NCBI GenBank assembly: GCA_009192285.1
Contig: WBVU01000005.1
Span: forward strand, 1,568,731 to 1,632,730
Source: Morchella semilibera
Taxonomy: Eukaryota; Ascomycota; Pezizomycetes; Pezizales; Morchellaceae
Direction of reading: 5' to 3'
DNA: 64,000 nt
Within the stretch, counting starts at the first letter, position 1. The number at the start of each line of letters is the position of its first letter. Below, in pieces: positions 1 to 12,953 of this stretch. Both the position numbers and the translations under genes were made by a program. Below the pieces are notes generated by a model. The model was given only the letters and a program-made list of their open reading frames with translations, searched no databases and was not told the DNA's origin.

Positions 1-49
1 AAGCAACCAGGTTACACAGGCACAAAAGTCTTTAACTATTAGGCTTCAA

Positions 50-2180
50 ATGCCAAGCCCCACCCCAACCCAAGAAATCCTCACCCTCCTGACCAACAGT
101 CAGTTGGATGAGGCCATTACCTTCCAAAGAGAAAACTCTTTCCTCTCTACCTCTGCTCAAACCATTCTCAATAATCAGAATACCTTTGATGAGATGAAAC
201 TCATTATCTCCCTTCTGTGTGGCATCGCCCGCAACACCAGCTCAATCGCAGGCGACATCAAGCCCTCCAACAAGACGTAGACGTCCTCGATAAGAGAGTC
301 CAAGAAATCTCCACCCCACAGAACCTCCCACTCTCCTTTTCTGAGCAACAAGAGATGATCAGAATCTCAAACACTCTTGATAGGGCTGTCAGCAAAACTC
401 GACCAAACCCACCACCCCCCCAGCAACGCCCGCCCTCCAGCCAAAACACCCCGCGCCGCTCGCGACGCCGCCGCCTGGGCTGAAGAGAACCACAGAGCCA
501 AATTAAACGCGCCGCCACGCGCCCCCTAGTCCCTGAGATCCCGGAGACATATGCTCAGAAAGCAGCAAAAGGAAAAGGAAAAGGCAAAGGACAGGCCCAA
601 GGAACAGGACCCCAAGGACAGTTCCCTCCAAGACCTCTTCCAACCGCCCAACGCTGCTTCTTTGCCTCCAGGGCTACCCCAGAACTCCTTCCCCACCCTG
701 AACGCCTCGCAGGCGAGATCCCCTCCATCCTAGCCAAGGCTCTGGAGAAGAGTGGAGTCTCAGCCCCTTATACATCGCTATCCGCCACAGTCAACAGCAG
801 AGGCTCGGTCTCGATCCTCGCTCACCCATCGGTCCCCTCTTCATTCTATAATTCTTTTTTTGAGACCTTCACTACTCTTATAAACACCAGGATCAATTCC
901 CCGCCAACCCAGCTAGCATGTGATGGAGTAACCCGACGCAAAGAAGAAGATGACAATAATGACGTAGAGGAACTCGAGGAGCACAGTGTACTCGATGAGG
1001 GGGCCGATGAAGACAGGGACAACGCCAGGCAGGCACAAGCACCGGCACCGGCGCAGACAAAGGCAAGGACAAGGACAAGGGCACAAGAGCACAGAGCAGA
1101 AAAAGTGAGGACCGAAGGGACCTCAACGAGAACGATGAGAGATACTATGAGTTTCCTCTTGTCAGAGGATCGAGTCTTTGGTACGAGAGACTATGGCTTT
1201 AGAAATAGGAGTAGATTCCTATGTACCGAAATAACAGGAAGACGAGACAGAGAGAAAAGAAAGAAAGAACTAAGGAAAACATCTATCCCCGCTATTTAAC
1301 ATACCTCCTCCACCAGTCCGCCAAGACTACATATCATCATCCACAGAATCCCATAGAAACCCGTCGCTACCACACCTCGTAATCCTCTCCACCATCTCCG
1401 CTATTTACATTACCAATCCATCACGCCATCGAACCTCCTAGAAACCTATGACGACACCCTCCACCTCGCATTCCCTGCTCTCGCTTAACATTTCCCCAAC
1501 AACCACAACCGTACACTGCCCACCGAACTGTCGGGACAGATGCCAAGACGCCGGGACATAGCATATTCCGCCCCGCTCCCACCGATGTCAATATTGCAAT
1601 CCACGGCGTTCCCCTCTTCAACTTCCCCGATAAGGCAGCTTTGTATAAGTCCTTCCCGGAAGAAGTGAGGTTCGCAACCGGCATTACACCCACCGCTACC
1701 AGATTCCTAAATAAGGACGTTGCCTCCCGCAATGCCAAGAACACATCCACCATTGTTGCCACAGTTACCCGGGCCGCTGAGGAAGCCGCAACCATTGGTT
1801 CCACCATCTGCCTCTTTTCTTGCCCACGCCGCTGCACCCCTATGTGGTCAGCATCCCCTCAGACTCAATGCCGTAACTGCCAGAAATTCGGCCACGCCCA
1901 ACAAGGCTGTAAAGAAAAGGAATCTACCTGCCCCATTTGCATCGAACCACGCACAAGGGCCCAACATAGGTGTCGGGGCTCCAACTGCGCAGGGGCCTCT
2001 AAGCCTATCGCTAATTGCTGCCCCGCCTCTCCCCCTAATTGTGCCAACTGCTCGGCCGACCACCATGCCACCGCTCCCACCTGCCCCCAACGCCCCAAGA
2101 AAAGCACCGCCCCCAAGGAGTCCCAGACCCTTGCCGGCCCAATGGATATTTCCCTTGAATCGACTACCCGCACCGTTTAA
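50..2180 (+). pseudogene. LINE ORF1 (gag-like, nucleic-acid binding), decayed
   Basis: ORF1 of the Tad1-type LINE. The best preserved part (about 1560-2180) reads AIHGVPLFNFPDKAALYKSF and then a run of three Cys/His clusters: CRNCQKFGHAQQGCK (CX2CX4HX4C), CPICIEPRTRAQHRC and CANCSADHHATAPTC. This is the standard arrangement of Tad/I-type ORF1 proteins, which coat the element RNA. Upstream pieces at 50-280, 551-733 and about 710-920 lie in different frames and include proline-rich stretches. A block at about 919-1425 does not read as ORF1 and may be a later insertion. Stop at 2178-2180 is immediately followed by the ORF2 ATG at 2181. Confidence 0.72.
919..1425. mobile_element. Possible degenerate solo LTR within LINE ORF1
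   Basis: This block interrupts the ORF1 reading and shares texture with the LTR of element A: a purine-rich stretch with AACAGGAAGACGA at about 1229, AGAGAAAAGAAAGAAAG nearby and CATAGAAACCC at about 1352. It starts near TGTGATGG and a CCATCAC lies near its far end, which would be inverted termini. No clean target duplication was found, so the call is tentative and the limits are approximate. Confidence 0.33.
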
Positions 2181-2909
2181 ATGGTGAATAACATTCGAAA
2201 TCAAAGTCTGTCTTTTCTCCGCATTATCCAACACAACTGCACTGGGAGCAATCTTGTGTTTATAACTCTCTTTTCTCTTTCAATGGTTCAAGCTTTCCAC
2301 GTAGTAGCCGTGCAAGAACCTCCGCTCTTTAACGGAAAACCGCTCTCTACTCCTTCGTTTACACTGTACTCACCTACGCCTACTCTCCCTACGGATAAAA
2401 TTTCAGTATGTTTTTATATTGCCAATTCTCTACTAGAAAAGAACTCCGCATCTGTTATTCCATCAGCCCGCGGTGATCTTGTTTCAGCCAATATTTTTCT
2501 TAAAAGCTCGGCGACCTCCTACTCAACGGTTAATATTATTAATATTTATAAGCGTCAAAATGCATCTCATATCCGCTCTGTCGACCCGAAGGATATTTTC
2601 CTTTACTCTCACAACCCAACAATTGCTCTCGGGGACTTCAATATTCACTCTCCACAAGCAGATCCTCTTCGCTCCTTTTCATCCAGGGAGCTAAACCTAT
2701 CACAACCCTACTTTGACGCTGCTTCACAATTCGCGTACCCCCTAGTCAATAACCCAGGAGTGTATACAAGAATCTCACCAACCCACTTACAACGACACGG
2801 GGTTATTGACCTCGCTTTCGCCAACCTCAGGGCCAGCTCCCTCATCAAGGAATGGCTCCCCCTGTCCAACGATACAGGATCTGATCACAGAGTGCTAGCT
2901 ATAACTTTG
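2181..2909 (+). pseudogene. LINE ORF2, 5' part: APE-type endonuclease domain
   Basis: Begins at ATG 2181, directly after the ORF1 stop. All expected endonuclease/exonuclease/phosphatase motifs are visible in order: IIQHNC near residue 15, VAVQEP (catalytic Glu) near 45, ALGDFNIH near 150, HGVIDLAFAN near 210 and GSDHRVLAITL near 240. This domain nicks the target DNA to start target-primed reverse transcription. The frame is open until Gypsy element A enters at 2910. The protein continues at 14974 (next part listed separately). No missing catalytic residue was seen in this part. Confidence 0.85.
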
Positions 2910-3382
2910 TGTTACGGAGCGAAGCGAAGACAATTGAACAGAGAGCCAAGGTTCGCAACCTAGGCGGGATGAGAAGCAACGACGAAGACGAGAACGAGAA
3001 CAAACACTATGGGTAGGGACTATGGGCGAGGGCGGCTGTGGCGAGGCGAAGGGGTCACGTGGTTCCTGGTGATATACCAAGCGAAGATACTTATAGATAC
3101 GATCGTATATTCCTAGAGACAAAACAAGACGAGACTAAAGACGAAACGAGACGAAGACCCTATATAGGAGGGTTGATAACAGGAAGACGAAATAGAGAAG
3201 AAAGAGAAAAGAAGAAGAAGAAGAAGAACCCATAACCGAATATATATACTAGTCCATACCCCTGTCCGTAATGACTCATACTCCGTGTAATGGAAACTCA
3301 TAGAAACCAAAAGAGAGAACCCGAACCATAACCCATTCCCAAATATCCTTCCTTCCCCTGTAGCCCATGTTACGCCGTGATA
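2910..3382 (-). repeat. 3' LTR of element A
   Basis: 473 bp, TGTTACGG at one end and CCGTGATA at the other on the plus strand. The termini are near-perfect inverted repeats but not the usual TG...CA. It matches the right-hand LTR almost base for base. Confidence 0.92.
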
Positions 3383-3549
3383 GATTAGGTCCCCCTCCAG
3401 GCCTAACTTCTGGTAGGCCTAGGCTTCTGTGGATACCTAATATGAAAATTTGTAACAAGATCGGGGGCGTGATCGAGATCCGAAGAGGGTTGCCATGAGG
3501 GCTCATTATAACCAACATATCTTACCAAATATTCTAATCGTCCATAGCG

Positions 3550-6500
3550 TCACCGTGAATCCATAACTTGATCCACCTCCCATTCCTGTTCTCCTTCGAT
3601 TTCTACCGGCGGTGGCGGGGCTTGTTGTTGACCGGGGACTGGGTTGCTTGGGGTGAGAGATAGCAACGAGACATGAAAGACAGGATGTATCTTCATCGAG
3701 GATGGAAGATCGAGTTCGTAAGCATAGGGACTAACCATTCGCTTGACGACAAAAGGGCCGATACGCTTCCAATCAAGCTTTTTCGAAGGTCGCTTGGTTT
3801 CGATATTCTTGGTCGATAGAAAGACTTCATCACCCATAGAGTATCGAGGAGCAGGAGTCCGATTCTTATTCGCTGCATCTTCATGTATCCTTTGTGCTCG
3901 AGACATTTCATCGCGGAGAAAGTCGTAGATCTGTGCCATTGTCCTGGCCATACCATTTGCCTGATCCTCATTCATAGTTCTTCCATGTTGTAGTGGCGCG
4001 AATGACATCCGAGGGCTTCGTCCATAATTGGCTTGAAACGGTGACATCTTAGTAGTTTCCGATACATGGTTATTGGTCGCAAACTCAGCCATGGATAGAT
4101 ACTGTATCCAATCGTCCTGTTGATACGAAACATAGGCCCTGAGGTATTGTTCCATAATTGCATTAATCCTTTCCGTTTGTCCATCGGTTTGTGGATGAAA
4201 GGCGGTACTACAACGGGGAGTGATTTCCAGGCGATCACATAAAGTTTTCCAAAACTCGGCTGTAAATTGGGTACCGCGATCGGAGACTATAGTCTCCGGA
4301 AGTCCATGAAGTTTCCAGACTGAATCGAGGTACATATTGGCGACATCTCTAGCATTTGCCTCCTCGGTGCATGGTATAAAATGACGCATCTTAGTAAGTC
4401 GATTCACGACTACCAAAATCGCATTAAAGCCATTGCTGTCTGGGAGTCCCGTCACGAAGTCCATTGACACATCGGTCCAGGGGCCTTTGGGTACCGCGAG
4501 AGGTCGAAGAACGCCCTGTAACACACTGCGGGAAGCCTTGCTGCGGGAGCATATATTACAGTTCAATACATAGCGATCCACATATTTCCTCATGTTTGGC
4601 CAATAGTACTCGCGACTAAGTAATTCAAGAGTCTTTGCGCGTCCTGGATGACCAGCGGAGGGTTTATCGTGATACTCGTGCAATAGTCGAAGCTGAAGCT
4701 CATTGGACTCTGGTACATAAATTGCATTTCTGTACAGTAGGAAGCCGTCTTCTGTCTCAGTGCATTCGGCTAGTGAGATTTTCTTGGAGTGATTAGTGCC
4801 ATTGCGCAGCATGGTAAGAACTTGATCGGGGAAACTATTGACTTGGTAAGCTTGAGTCAACAACTCCTTCACAGTAGACATTCCTTCAACGGGTTCATTT
4901 GCCAAAGAACCCGCCAACAAACTTAGCTTAGTTTCAGAACTCAAATTCTCCTGCTTCAATACAACTTGCGACTGATGCGTAAGACGTTCATCCCCTTCCT
5001 TAGGGAGGTCTCCTGATCTCCTGGTGAGTGCGTCTGGTTTTCCCCCTTGTTTACCTGGCCTGAATTGAATAATAAAATTAAAACGAGATAGAAATTCCGC
5101 CCATCGAGTCTGACGACGATTGAGTAACTTTGTTGACATAAAGTATTCCAGATTCCTATGATCACTCAATACTTTAATTGGATAACGAGACCCTTCCAAG
5201 TGAGGACGCCATTCTTCAAAACTCCTGATAACTGCAAGGAGTTCCTTATCGTAGATCTCGTAGTTGCATTCAGCCGGGGAGTGCTTCTTGGAAAAGAACG
5301 CTACTGGATGAAGGATTCCGTTGTCGTCGTACTGAGACATAATTCCTGCGGAAACATAATCGGAGGCGCCGGTTTCCACTATGACCTCTTTTTCAAAGTC
5401 GAAGTGTGCCAAAATAGGAGCCGAAGTAAACGCATCTTTGAGCTTCCGGAATGCATCTTCCGCCCTCTGAGACCATTCAAACTTTACATTTTTCTTGGTC
5501 AGGGCGGTGAGCGGTGCCACAACTCTGGAGTAAGCATAGATAAACCGTCGATAAAAATTGGCAAAGCCTAAGAATTCTTGAACTTCCCGAAGCTTGGTGG
5601 GCGTTTCCCAGTCCCTGATTGTGGATACTTTTCTGTCATCCATCTTGATACCCTCGGGAGTAATAATAAGTCCCAGGTACTTGGTCTGTTGCACATAGAA
5701 TTCACATTTCTCTGGCTTGAGATGTACAACATGAATCTGGAAAACTTTGAGAATTTCCTGGACGTGCTGTTTATGTTCTTCCAGGGACTCTGAGTATATC
5801 AGGACATCGTCGAGATGGGCCGTGGCAAAGTGATCGAGGAAGGGGCGCAGAAGGTCGTTGATCTAATGTTGAAACGCGGCAGAAGCATTAGTAAGTCCAA
5901 ATGGCATAACGTTGTATTCAAAGTGACCATAGCGGGTCCTGAAAGCGGTCTTCCATTCGTCGCCCTCCTGAATCCGAATTTGATGATATCCCCAACGAAG
6001 ATCCAACTTGGTATAGTACTTTGCCTTGGAGAGGCGGGATAATGTCTCGGGGATCAAGGGTAGGGGGTGACGATTCTTGACCGTGATCTCATTGAGTTTC
6101 CTATAGTCCACGCATAGTCGAAGAGAACCATCGGATTTCTTGACAAAGAGTACGGGAGCGCCGGCGGGAGATTCTGAATAACGGATAAACCCCTTTGAGA
6201 GGTTCTCCGTAATATAGTCCCGAAGAGCCTGCAGCTCCGCCCTAGACATTCCATAGAGGGGACCAAACGGGGGTGCCTTTCCATCCTGCAAGACTATCTT
6301 CAAATCATGGGGGCGGTGTGGCGGCAGTGCAGCGGCATCCGATTCCTTAAACAGCGTCATAAACTCCCGAAGATCCTGGGGCACATGAGACATTGGATCA
6401 CTGTTGGCTTTCCCGACTAGAGTTTCGTCAATTGCCTTTAGCGAGGCACAGAACAATTGATTTTGCTTCCTTCATGCAAGACCCACAAACGGTACAGCTC

Positions 6501-6884
6501 TGATTGCACAAATTTGTATGGCGGGAGCATCAGGGAACGAGACAGCAATACCCTTAGCGGTAACCGAAGCGCGAGACAGGGAACAATTCTGCATACAGAA
6601 GTCGGAGTCAAAAATGACCTTGTTCGTTTTGGGACGAATGGCCAAATCATGACGTCGCATCCAGGGAATTCCCATGACCAGCGGATAGTGGCCCAACTTA
6701 GTGACAAAAAACGGTGCAAGTTCTTGGTGACGGTTGATATTCAATGACAACTTGGCAATGTGGGTAATTTTACCTGACTCAACTAAACGGCCATCGATCA
6801 CTTCCAGTAGACGAGAGGTTTTCAGCGGAACCAGAGCTATATTGTGCCGAGTTGCAAAGTCCTGATCAATAAATGCGTACCCGG
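3550..6884 (-). pseudogene. pol region of element A (fossil)
   Basis: Minus-strand Ty3/Gypsy pol. Recognisable parts in order are the tail of the aspartic protease (YPLVMGIPWMRRHD), reverse transcriptase ([37 protein letters not shown]), RNase H (ASDYVSAGIMSQYD, EIYDKELLAVI, LSDHRNLEYF) and integrase (HPGRAKTLELLSREYYWPN, MDFVTGLPDS, VSDRGTQFTAEFW, TDGQTERINAIMEQYL). The end carries a GPF-type module (IGPFVVKRMVSPYAYELDLP). The start of the protease lies on the far side of element B. The region is broken, with a few apparent breaks. Confidence 0.88.
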
Positions 6885-6889
6885 ACGCT

Positions 6890-7375
6890 TCTAACGGGAC
6901 AAGATCGAGTGAAGGACAAAGCGGGGTAACTATAGGAACGAGGACAGAGACGGGGACGGGGTCGGCTCAGGAGATACCCGAGGCGAGGCAGGTTCAGGTT
7001 CGGGGTCAGGTTCAGGGACGAGGCACAGACAGAAGGGCCGAAGCCAAAGTAATATATTGCTAACAGAAAGAAGACGTTGCCTAGAGAGGCAGAAACATAG
7101 GAAAGAACACACTCTATATATACAACTATCCCCCCGCACCGATGACTCATCCCATAGAATCCCATAGAAACTCCTACATTCTCGTATCACCCATACTATT
7201 CCCAATAACTCCCATTCTATCCCGTTACTTCCCAATCCCTCCTAGCGCTTACATTCTATTCCCGAGCTCCTTCCTAATCCTCCATCCTACTTCCGACATC
7301 CACCGATACTATCCAACAACCCTCTTCCGAAGACGCCTTGGCGGGGGGCGAGGTGCAGGAGGCGGAGCCGTGATA
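6890..7375 (-). repeat. 3' LTR of element B
   Basis: 486 bp, TCTAACGG to CCGTGATA on the plus strand. The pol frame of B runs into it and stops there, as seen in some Gypsy elements. Confidence 0.92.
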
Positions 7376-10300
7376 GTTGCCCTCTCATTAGGTTCGAGCT
7401 CCGCGAGAACTCCGTCAGGCCTCGGCTTGGTGGGATATGCTGTATGAAATCGGGTCAACAAGCGGGGAACATTGGTAAGATTCTCAGCGTACTCCCAGGT
7501 TGGTGCATCGTAGCCCTTCCACTTAACTAAATACTGCAGACGGGAGTAGCGAAGGCGAGAATCTAGAAGTTCATCAACTTCCCATTCTTCATCACCATCA
7601 ACAATCACTGGGGGTGCCGGAGGAGGAACGTGTCCTGGTAGAGGATCCGTAGCACAGGGCTCGAGCTTCGAAACATGAAAAACAGGATGTATCTTCATCG
7701 TAGAAGGCAGATCGAGCTCGTAGGCATAAGGACTGATAACCGACTTAATCTTAAACCGTCCGAGGCGTTTCCAGTCGAGCTTGCGCGAGGAGCGAGTAGT
7801 CTGAATATTCCTGGCGTTCAGCCATACCTTGTCGCCGACCTCAAACCGGGGAGCAGGGAGACGGTGAGTATTGGCATTGCTTTTCTGACGATCCTGAGCA
7901 TAACGAATCTCGGCCTGCAAATGATCATAGATCTCCGTCATCTTTTGGACCAGAGCATTGGTATCCTGAGGGCCGGGGGCGAACGGGGGCAGCGCAAGGT
8001 TCTCCGTGAAGCGTGGGTCGAACCCATGATTAGCCATAAAAGGAGACACCTGCGTAGACTCGGAGGGATGATTATTCGACGCAAACTCAGCCAGCGGAAG
8101 CCAGTCTACCCAATCGTCTTGTTGATAGGAGACGTAGCTCCGTAAATACTGTTCCATAACCGCATTAATTCTCTCGGTTTGGCCATCGGTTTCTGGGTGA
8201 AAGGCAGAGGACATTGCAGCATTAATCTTAAGCGCCTTGCATAGAGATTTCCCAAATCTTGATGTAAACTGAGTGCCGCGATCCGAGACAATACTCGTGG
8301 GAAGGCCGTGAAGTTTCCAAACGTGCTCAATAAACAAACGAGCTAGGTCCTCGGATCCAGTGGTAGTATGACAAGCAATATAGTGTCTCATCTTAGACAG
8401 ACGGTCTACCACAACCAGAATTGCATCTTTGCCCTTGCTCTCCGGAAGTCCAGTAACAAAATCCATGGAAATATGAGTCCAAGGCCTTTGCGGAATCGGT
8501 AGGGGGCGGAGAACTCCATAGGGGGCATGACGAGGCGTTTTGCTACGGCTGCAGGCCCGGGTATGACAATTCCTAACGTAACGATCAACCATATTACGCA
8601 TTCCGGGCCAATAGTACGAGCGAGCAAGGAGTTGAAACGTCTTGGCTTTTCCGGGGTGACCTGCTGATGGGGCATCATGGTGTTCTTTCAACAGGTGCAA
8701 GTGTAGAGATGCATCGTCTGGACCAAAGAGTTTCCCGCGGTAGGTCAGGAGGCCTTTCCTGGTTGAGCATTCCGCTAGGGTAATTTCTCGGGAATGTCTA
8801 ATGCCGTCTCGGAGGAGTCCTAAGATCTTATTCGGAAATGGGTCAGTGATATAACCCTGTTCAAAAAGCTTTTCTAGGGGTGACTGTCCTCGGACAGCCG
8901 GAATGGCTGCCAACAAACCCAAATTATGGGACTTCAACACTGTCTGACTTTGCTGCGTCAGGCGTTCATCCCCCTCCTTAGGCAGATCTCCTGATTTCCT
9001 AGTCAATGCATCCGGTTTTCCCCCTTGTTTTCCTGGCCGATATTTAATCACATAATTGAACCGCGAAAGAAATTCTGACCAGCGTGACTGTCGGCGATTC
9101 AAATCTCTTTTGGTCATAAAATATTCCAGATTCCGATGATCGCTCAGAACTTCAATAGGTTCGGCGACACCCATGAGTTCAGCTCTCCATTCTTCGAAGC
9201 ACTTAATAATGGCCAATAGCTCCTTATCATAGATCTCGTAATTGCATTCGGCAGGCGAGTGAGTTCCGGAGAAAAAGGCAACAGGATGAAGAATATTATC
9301 GTCGCTATACTGAGAAAGTGTACCACCGGAGACATAATCGGAAGCATCTGATTCCACAATGGCCTTACGATCGAAATCAAAATGGCGAAGAATCGGGGCA
9401 GTGGTGAAAGCAGTTTTCAATCCTTCAAACGCCGCTTCACAATCCGGAGACCATATAAACGGCACACTTCCTTTAGTAAGCGTCGTAAGAGGACGGACAA
9501 TCCCTGAATAATTCTTGATAAACCGTCGATAAAAATTTGCCCAGCCGTTGAATACCTGTATATCTCTGACGTTCAGAGGACGGGCCCATTTCACAATAGT
9601 CTCGATTTTCTTAGGATCAAGCTTAAGACCTTCGGTAGTCACGATCATGCCCAGATATTTAACTTCCTTGACTTGAAACTCGCATTTCTCGGGGGAACAA
9701 TAAAGGTCGGCGTCGGTAAGTGCTTGCAGGACTTGATTAACATGATCGCGGTGTGATTCCAGATCCTCACTATAGATCAAGATATCATCAAGGTAGGCCG
9801 TACAGAAGCGATCCAGAAAAGGGCGAAGAGTATCATTAATAAAATGTTGAAAAACAGCGGGGGCATTGGTAAGTCCAAAGGGCATCACTTTATACTGAAA
9901 ATGGCCGACTCGGGTACGGAACGCGGTTTTCCATTCGTCCCCGACTGCAACCCGAACCAGGTTATAGGCATTTTTCAGGTCTAGCTTAGTATACCATTTG
10001 GCCTTGCAAAGCTGATTGAACGTTTCCTTGGGTAACGGCAGCGGATAGCGGTTTTTAACGGTAATAGCATTCAGGCCTCGGTAATGCACACAGAATCGAA
10101 GTCCACCACCAGGCTTCTTCACAAACAGAACGGGAGATCCGGCGGGGGAGGAACTAGACTCAATAAACCCTTTTTTCAACATATCATCAATGTATTCAAT
10201 CAATGCGGCCAGTTCATCTCGAGACATGCTGTATAGAGGACCGAAGGGGGGTTCCTTTCCCTCATGAAGATTGATCCGAATATCGTAGGGCCGGTGCGGT

Positions 10301-11067
10301 GGCAGTTTCTGGGGACCTTCCTTTCCAAACCGTTGCCAAAAGTGATGATGTTCGGGGGGAACCAAAGTGGCAATTTCCGGGGGTATTGATTCCGTAGAAC
10401 CATTAAGAAACAGAGCATAAACAGTTAGTCCCTGGGTGGTTTCGACAAAGGTAGCAGCACTAACGATCTCAAAGTCGTGATTGGCGGGGAGCGGTGAGGT
10501 AATTCCCTTAACATAAACAGGGACTTGATCATCATTACAGCGTTGAAGACAGCGAGGGGACCCGAAGGTCAACGAGTTATCGGCGAAATCAATAGCAACA
10601 TTGTGCTGTCGCAGCCAGGGGATTCCTAGCACCAACGGATAATGTCCTAGGCGGGTAACATAGGCGGAAATTCTTTCAGTATGGCCTTAAATGCGAAGAG
10701 AAAAATGAGCAATATGAGTAATGCTACCAGAGGAGATTTCTCTTCCATCGATAACATGAAGAGCACGAGGATTGGGAAGAAGAGTAGTAGAAATTTCTTT
10801 GTGGCGTACAAACGATTCATCAATGAATGCAAATCCAGAAGCCCCGGTGTCAACAAGTGAATAGGTTTTAACAGTTTTATTCTCATCAGATACAATACAT
10901 GAAACAACAAGATGATCGTTATCCGAAACCTTTTCACAAGAGACACCAGAAGCAGCAGAAGCAGACAAAGAAAGAGGGGGGACCTGGCCGAAGCCACCTA
11001 AGACAGGACCTCGTGAAAACCCGACTGATCCGGGCCAGTCGCAGACATCGAACCGAGAGAACCCCAA
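7309..11067 (-). CDS. pol region of element B
   Basis: Minus-strand pol with aspartic protease (SLVDTGASGFAFID), reverse transcriptase ([42 protein letters not shown]), RNase H (VESDASDYVSGGTLSQ, YDKELLAIIKCFEEW), integrase with its zinc-binding segment (HPGKAKTFQLLARSYYW) and DDE motifs (MDFVTGLPESKG, VSDRGTQFTSRF, TDGQTERINAVMEQYL), and a C-terminal chromodomain (LQYLVKWKGYDAPTWEYAEN). The chromodomain places it among chromoviruses, whose integrase tail targets marked chromatin. The long reverse transcriptase to chromodomain part is a single open frame of about 1100 residues. Confidence 0.9.
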
Positions 11068-12431
11068 CCCAAACCACCAGAACCAGAAGAGGAAGAAGAA
11101 CGAGAAACTTGATTAACAACAGGAGGCGCGCCGGCCCCAGACATAACGGGAGGCACACCGACCTCAGAAGTAGCAGCGACACGAGCAGGACGAGCAACAG
11201 GACGAGCAGAACATTCAGCAGCAAAATGCCCAGGACCTCCGCAATACATGCAGAGTCCTTGAGCGGCACGACGGGCGCGTTCAGCGGGGGTAATAGGGCC
11301 ACGTCGTTGAGGACGGCGGGCACCAGAGAGGTCCATTGGCACCGCACCCCCTGGAGAATAAGAGGGGTGAGAAGCGGGAGCAACAGAAGCAGAAGCAGAA
11401 GCACGAGCAGGAGTAGAGGAAGCAAAGGGCTGACGGGTGGCAAAGGGAGAGGAACGGTCTCTGGCACGAGCATCCCTGAGTCTATTATCCAACTTCTGGA
11501 GTAGGAGAACATATTCAGAAGTGGTAACAGGGACATCGTGGTGGATCATGGCGGAACGAAGCTCGCGGGAAAGGCCTTGAGTAAGTGCGTGTTTTTTAGC
11601 CTCATCATTCCATCTGACCTCAGCAGCCAAGCGTTGGAACTCAGCGAAATAGGTAGAGAGGTCTCGGCCGCCTTGGGTAAGACGTTCGAGTTCTCGTTCG
11701 GCAGTGGCAATGCGATCTGGATCTCCAAAAGCGGTTTCCAGGATAACAATCAGGGCCTCAATGTCTTCCAGGTCGATGCGTCCTCCAACAACGAGGGGCA
11801 TTACCTGGGCAAGGGCACGACCAGAGAGAAGATTAATAGCATAGGCAAGGCGGGCTTGGGCGGCGGGAAAGCGATCGTGATTGGCGAGCATCTTAAGACG
11901 GAGTTGAGTAACAAAGGGGCGAAGTTCCTCCCGCTTACCGTCAAACTTAGGTGGGTCGGGGACCTTCTCAGAGCGGGGAGCAGCAGCGGCCGGAGGAGGA
12001 ACTACTGGGGGAACGACAGGAGGAGCGGCCGGAGGTGGAGGAACAGCGGGAGGAGCAGGAGGGATTGCGGGAGGAGCAGGAGGGACAGCGGGAGGAGCAG
12101 AAGCCTGGGCAGATAGCAAAGTATTGAGCTGGCGGACCTCCGCCAGTTGGCTTTCTAGGTTCGCAATTTGCTGTTCAAGGTCAGGGATAACAGAGGCGGT
12201 ATTCAAGGCCGTGTCTCTTTCGAAACGGGCCAGGTCTCTCTCATGTCTAATGCGAGAGATATTATGCCCCAGGAGGTCGAAAAGAAGAGCCTTGTCATGG
12301 TCGTATTGATTAGAAAAGGCTTGCACATCCTCAGGAGCAGCCCAAGTGGCAGGAACCACATCGCTATTAGCGATGCGTTCGGTAATAACAGGTGGAGGAG
12401 CAATAGTAAACAAAGACCCGGAGGCTGCCAT
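10998..12431 (-). CDS. gag of element B
   Basis: 477 residues from ATG at 12431. The N-terminal third has a coiled coil (DLEQQIANLESQLAEVRQLN), then a run of PPAPPAIPP-type repeats, a capsid-like segment (SEKVPDPPKFDGKREELRPF, TYFAEFQRLAAEVRWND) and one CCHC knuckle CMYCGGPGHFAAEC near residue 400. This is the usual layout of fungal chromovirus gag, which packages the element RNA. Confidence 0.88.
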   Translation of the reverse strand: MAASGSLFTIAPPPVITERIANSDVVPATWAAPEDVQAFSNQYDHDKALLFDLLGHNISRIRHERDLARFERDTALNTASVIPDLEQQIANLESQLAEVRQLNTLLSAQASAPPAVPPAPPAIPPAPPAVPPPPAAPPVVPPVVPPPAAAAPRSEKVPDPPKFDGKREELRPFVTQLRLKMLANHDRFPAAQARLAYAINLLSGRALAQVMPLVVGGRIDLEDIEALIVILETAFGDPDRIATAERELERLTQGGRDLSTYFAEFQRLAAEVRWNDEAKKHALTQGLSRELRSAMIHHDVPVTTSEYVLLLQKLDNRLRDARARDRSSPFATRQPFASSTPARASASASVAPASHPSYSPGGAVPMDLSGARRPQRRGPITPAERARRAAQGLCMYCGGPGHFAAECSARPVARPARVAATSEVGVPPVMSGAGAPPVVNQVSRSSSSSGSGGLGWGSLGSMSATGPDQSGFHEVLS

Positions 12432-12467
12432 AGTAATATCTCGGGAGCCGAAGTCGAGGCAACGTAG

Positions 12468-12953
12468 TCTAACGGGACAAGATCGGGTGAAGGACAAAGC
12501 GGGGTAACTATAGGAACGAGGACAGAGATGGGGACGGGGTCGGCTCAGGAGATACACGAGGCGAGGCAGGTTCAGGTTCGGGGTCAGGTTCATGGACGAG
12601 GCACAGACAGAAGGGCCGAAGCCAAAGTAATATATTGCTAACAGAAAGAAGACGTTGCCTAGAGAGGCAGAAACATAGGAAAGAACACACTCTATATATA
12701 CAACTATCCCCCCGCACCGATGACTCATCCCATAGAATCCCATAGAAACTCCTACATTCTCGTATCACCCATACTATTCCCAATAACTCCCATTCTATCC
12801 CGTTACTTCCCAATCCCTCCTAGCGCTTACATTCTATTCCCGAGCTCCTTCCTAATCCTCCATCCTACTTCCGACATCCACCGATACTATCCAACAACCC
12901 TGTTCCGAAGACGCCTTGGCGGGGGGCGAGGTGCAGGAGGCGGAGCCGTGATA
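12468..12953 (-). repeat. 5' LTR of element B
   Basis: 486 bp, same ends and length as the left copy with about five mismatches. A TATATATA-type box lies at about 12693-12700. Confidence 0.92.

Larger units (their letters stand above)
6890..12953 (-). mobile_element. Ty3/Gypsy chromovirus B, nested in element A
   Basis: 6064 bp bounded by the 5-bp duplication ACGCT at 6885-6889 and 12954-12958. LTRs of 486 bp lie at 6890-7375 and 12468-12953 and differ at about five positions (near 1%), so the insertion is young. Minus-strand order is gag with coiled coil, proline tract, capsid and CCHC; then protease, reverse transcriptase, RNase H, integrase and chromodomain. The insertion interrupts the protease of element A just after its DTGA motif, so B is younger than A. 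It looks nearly whole, with perhaps one or two apparent breaks unless the family uses frameshifting between gag and pol. Confidence 0.93.
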
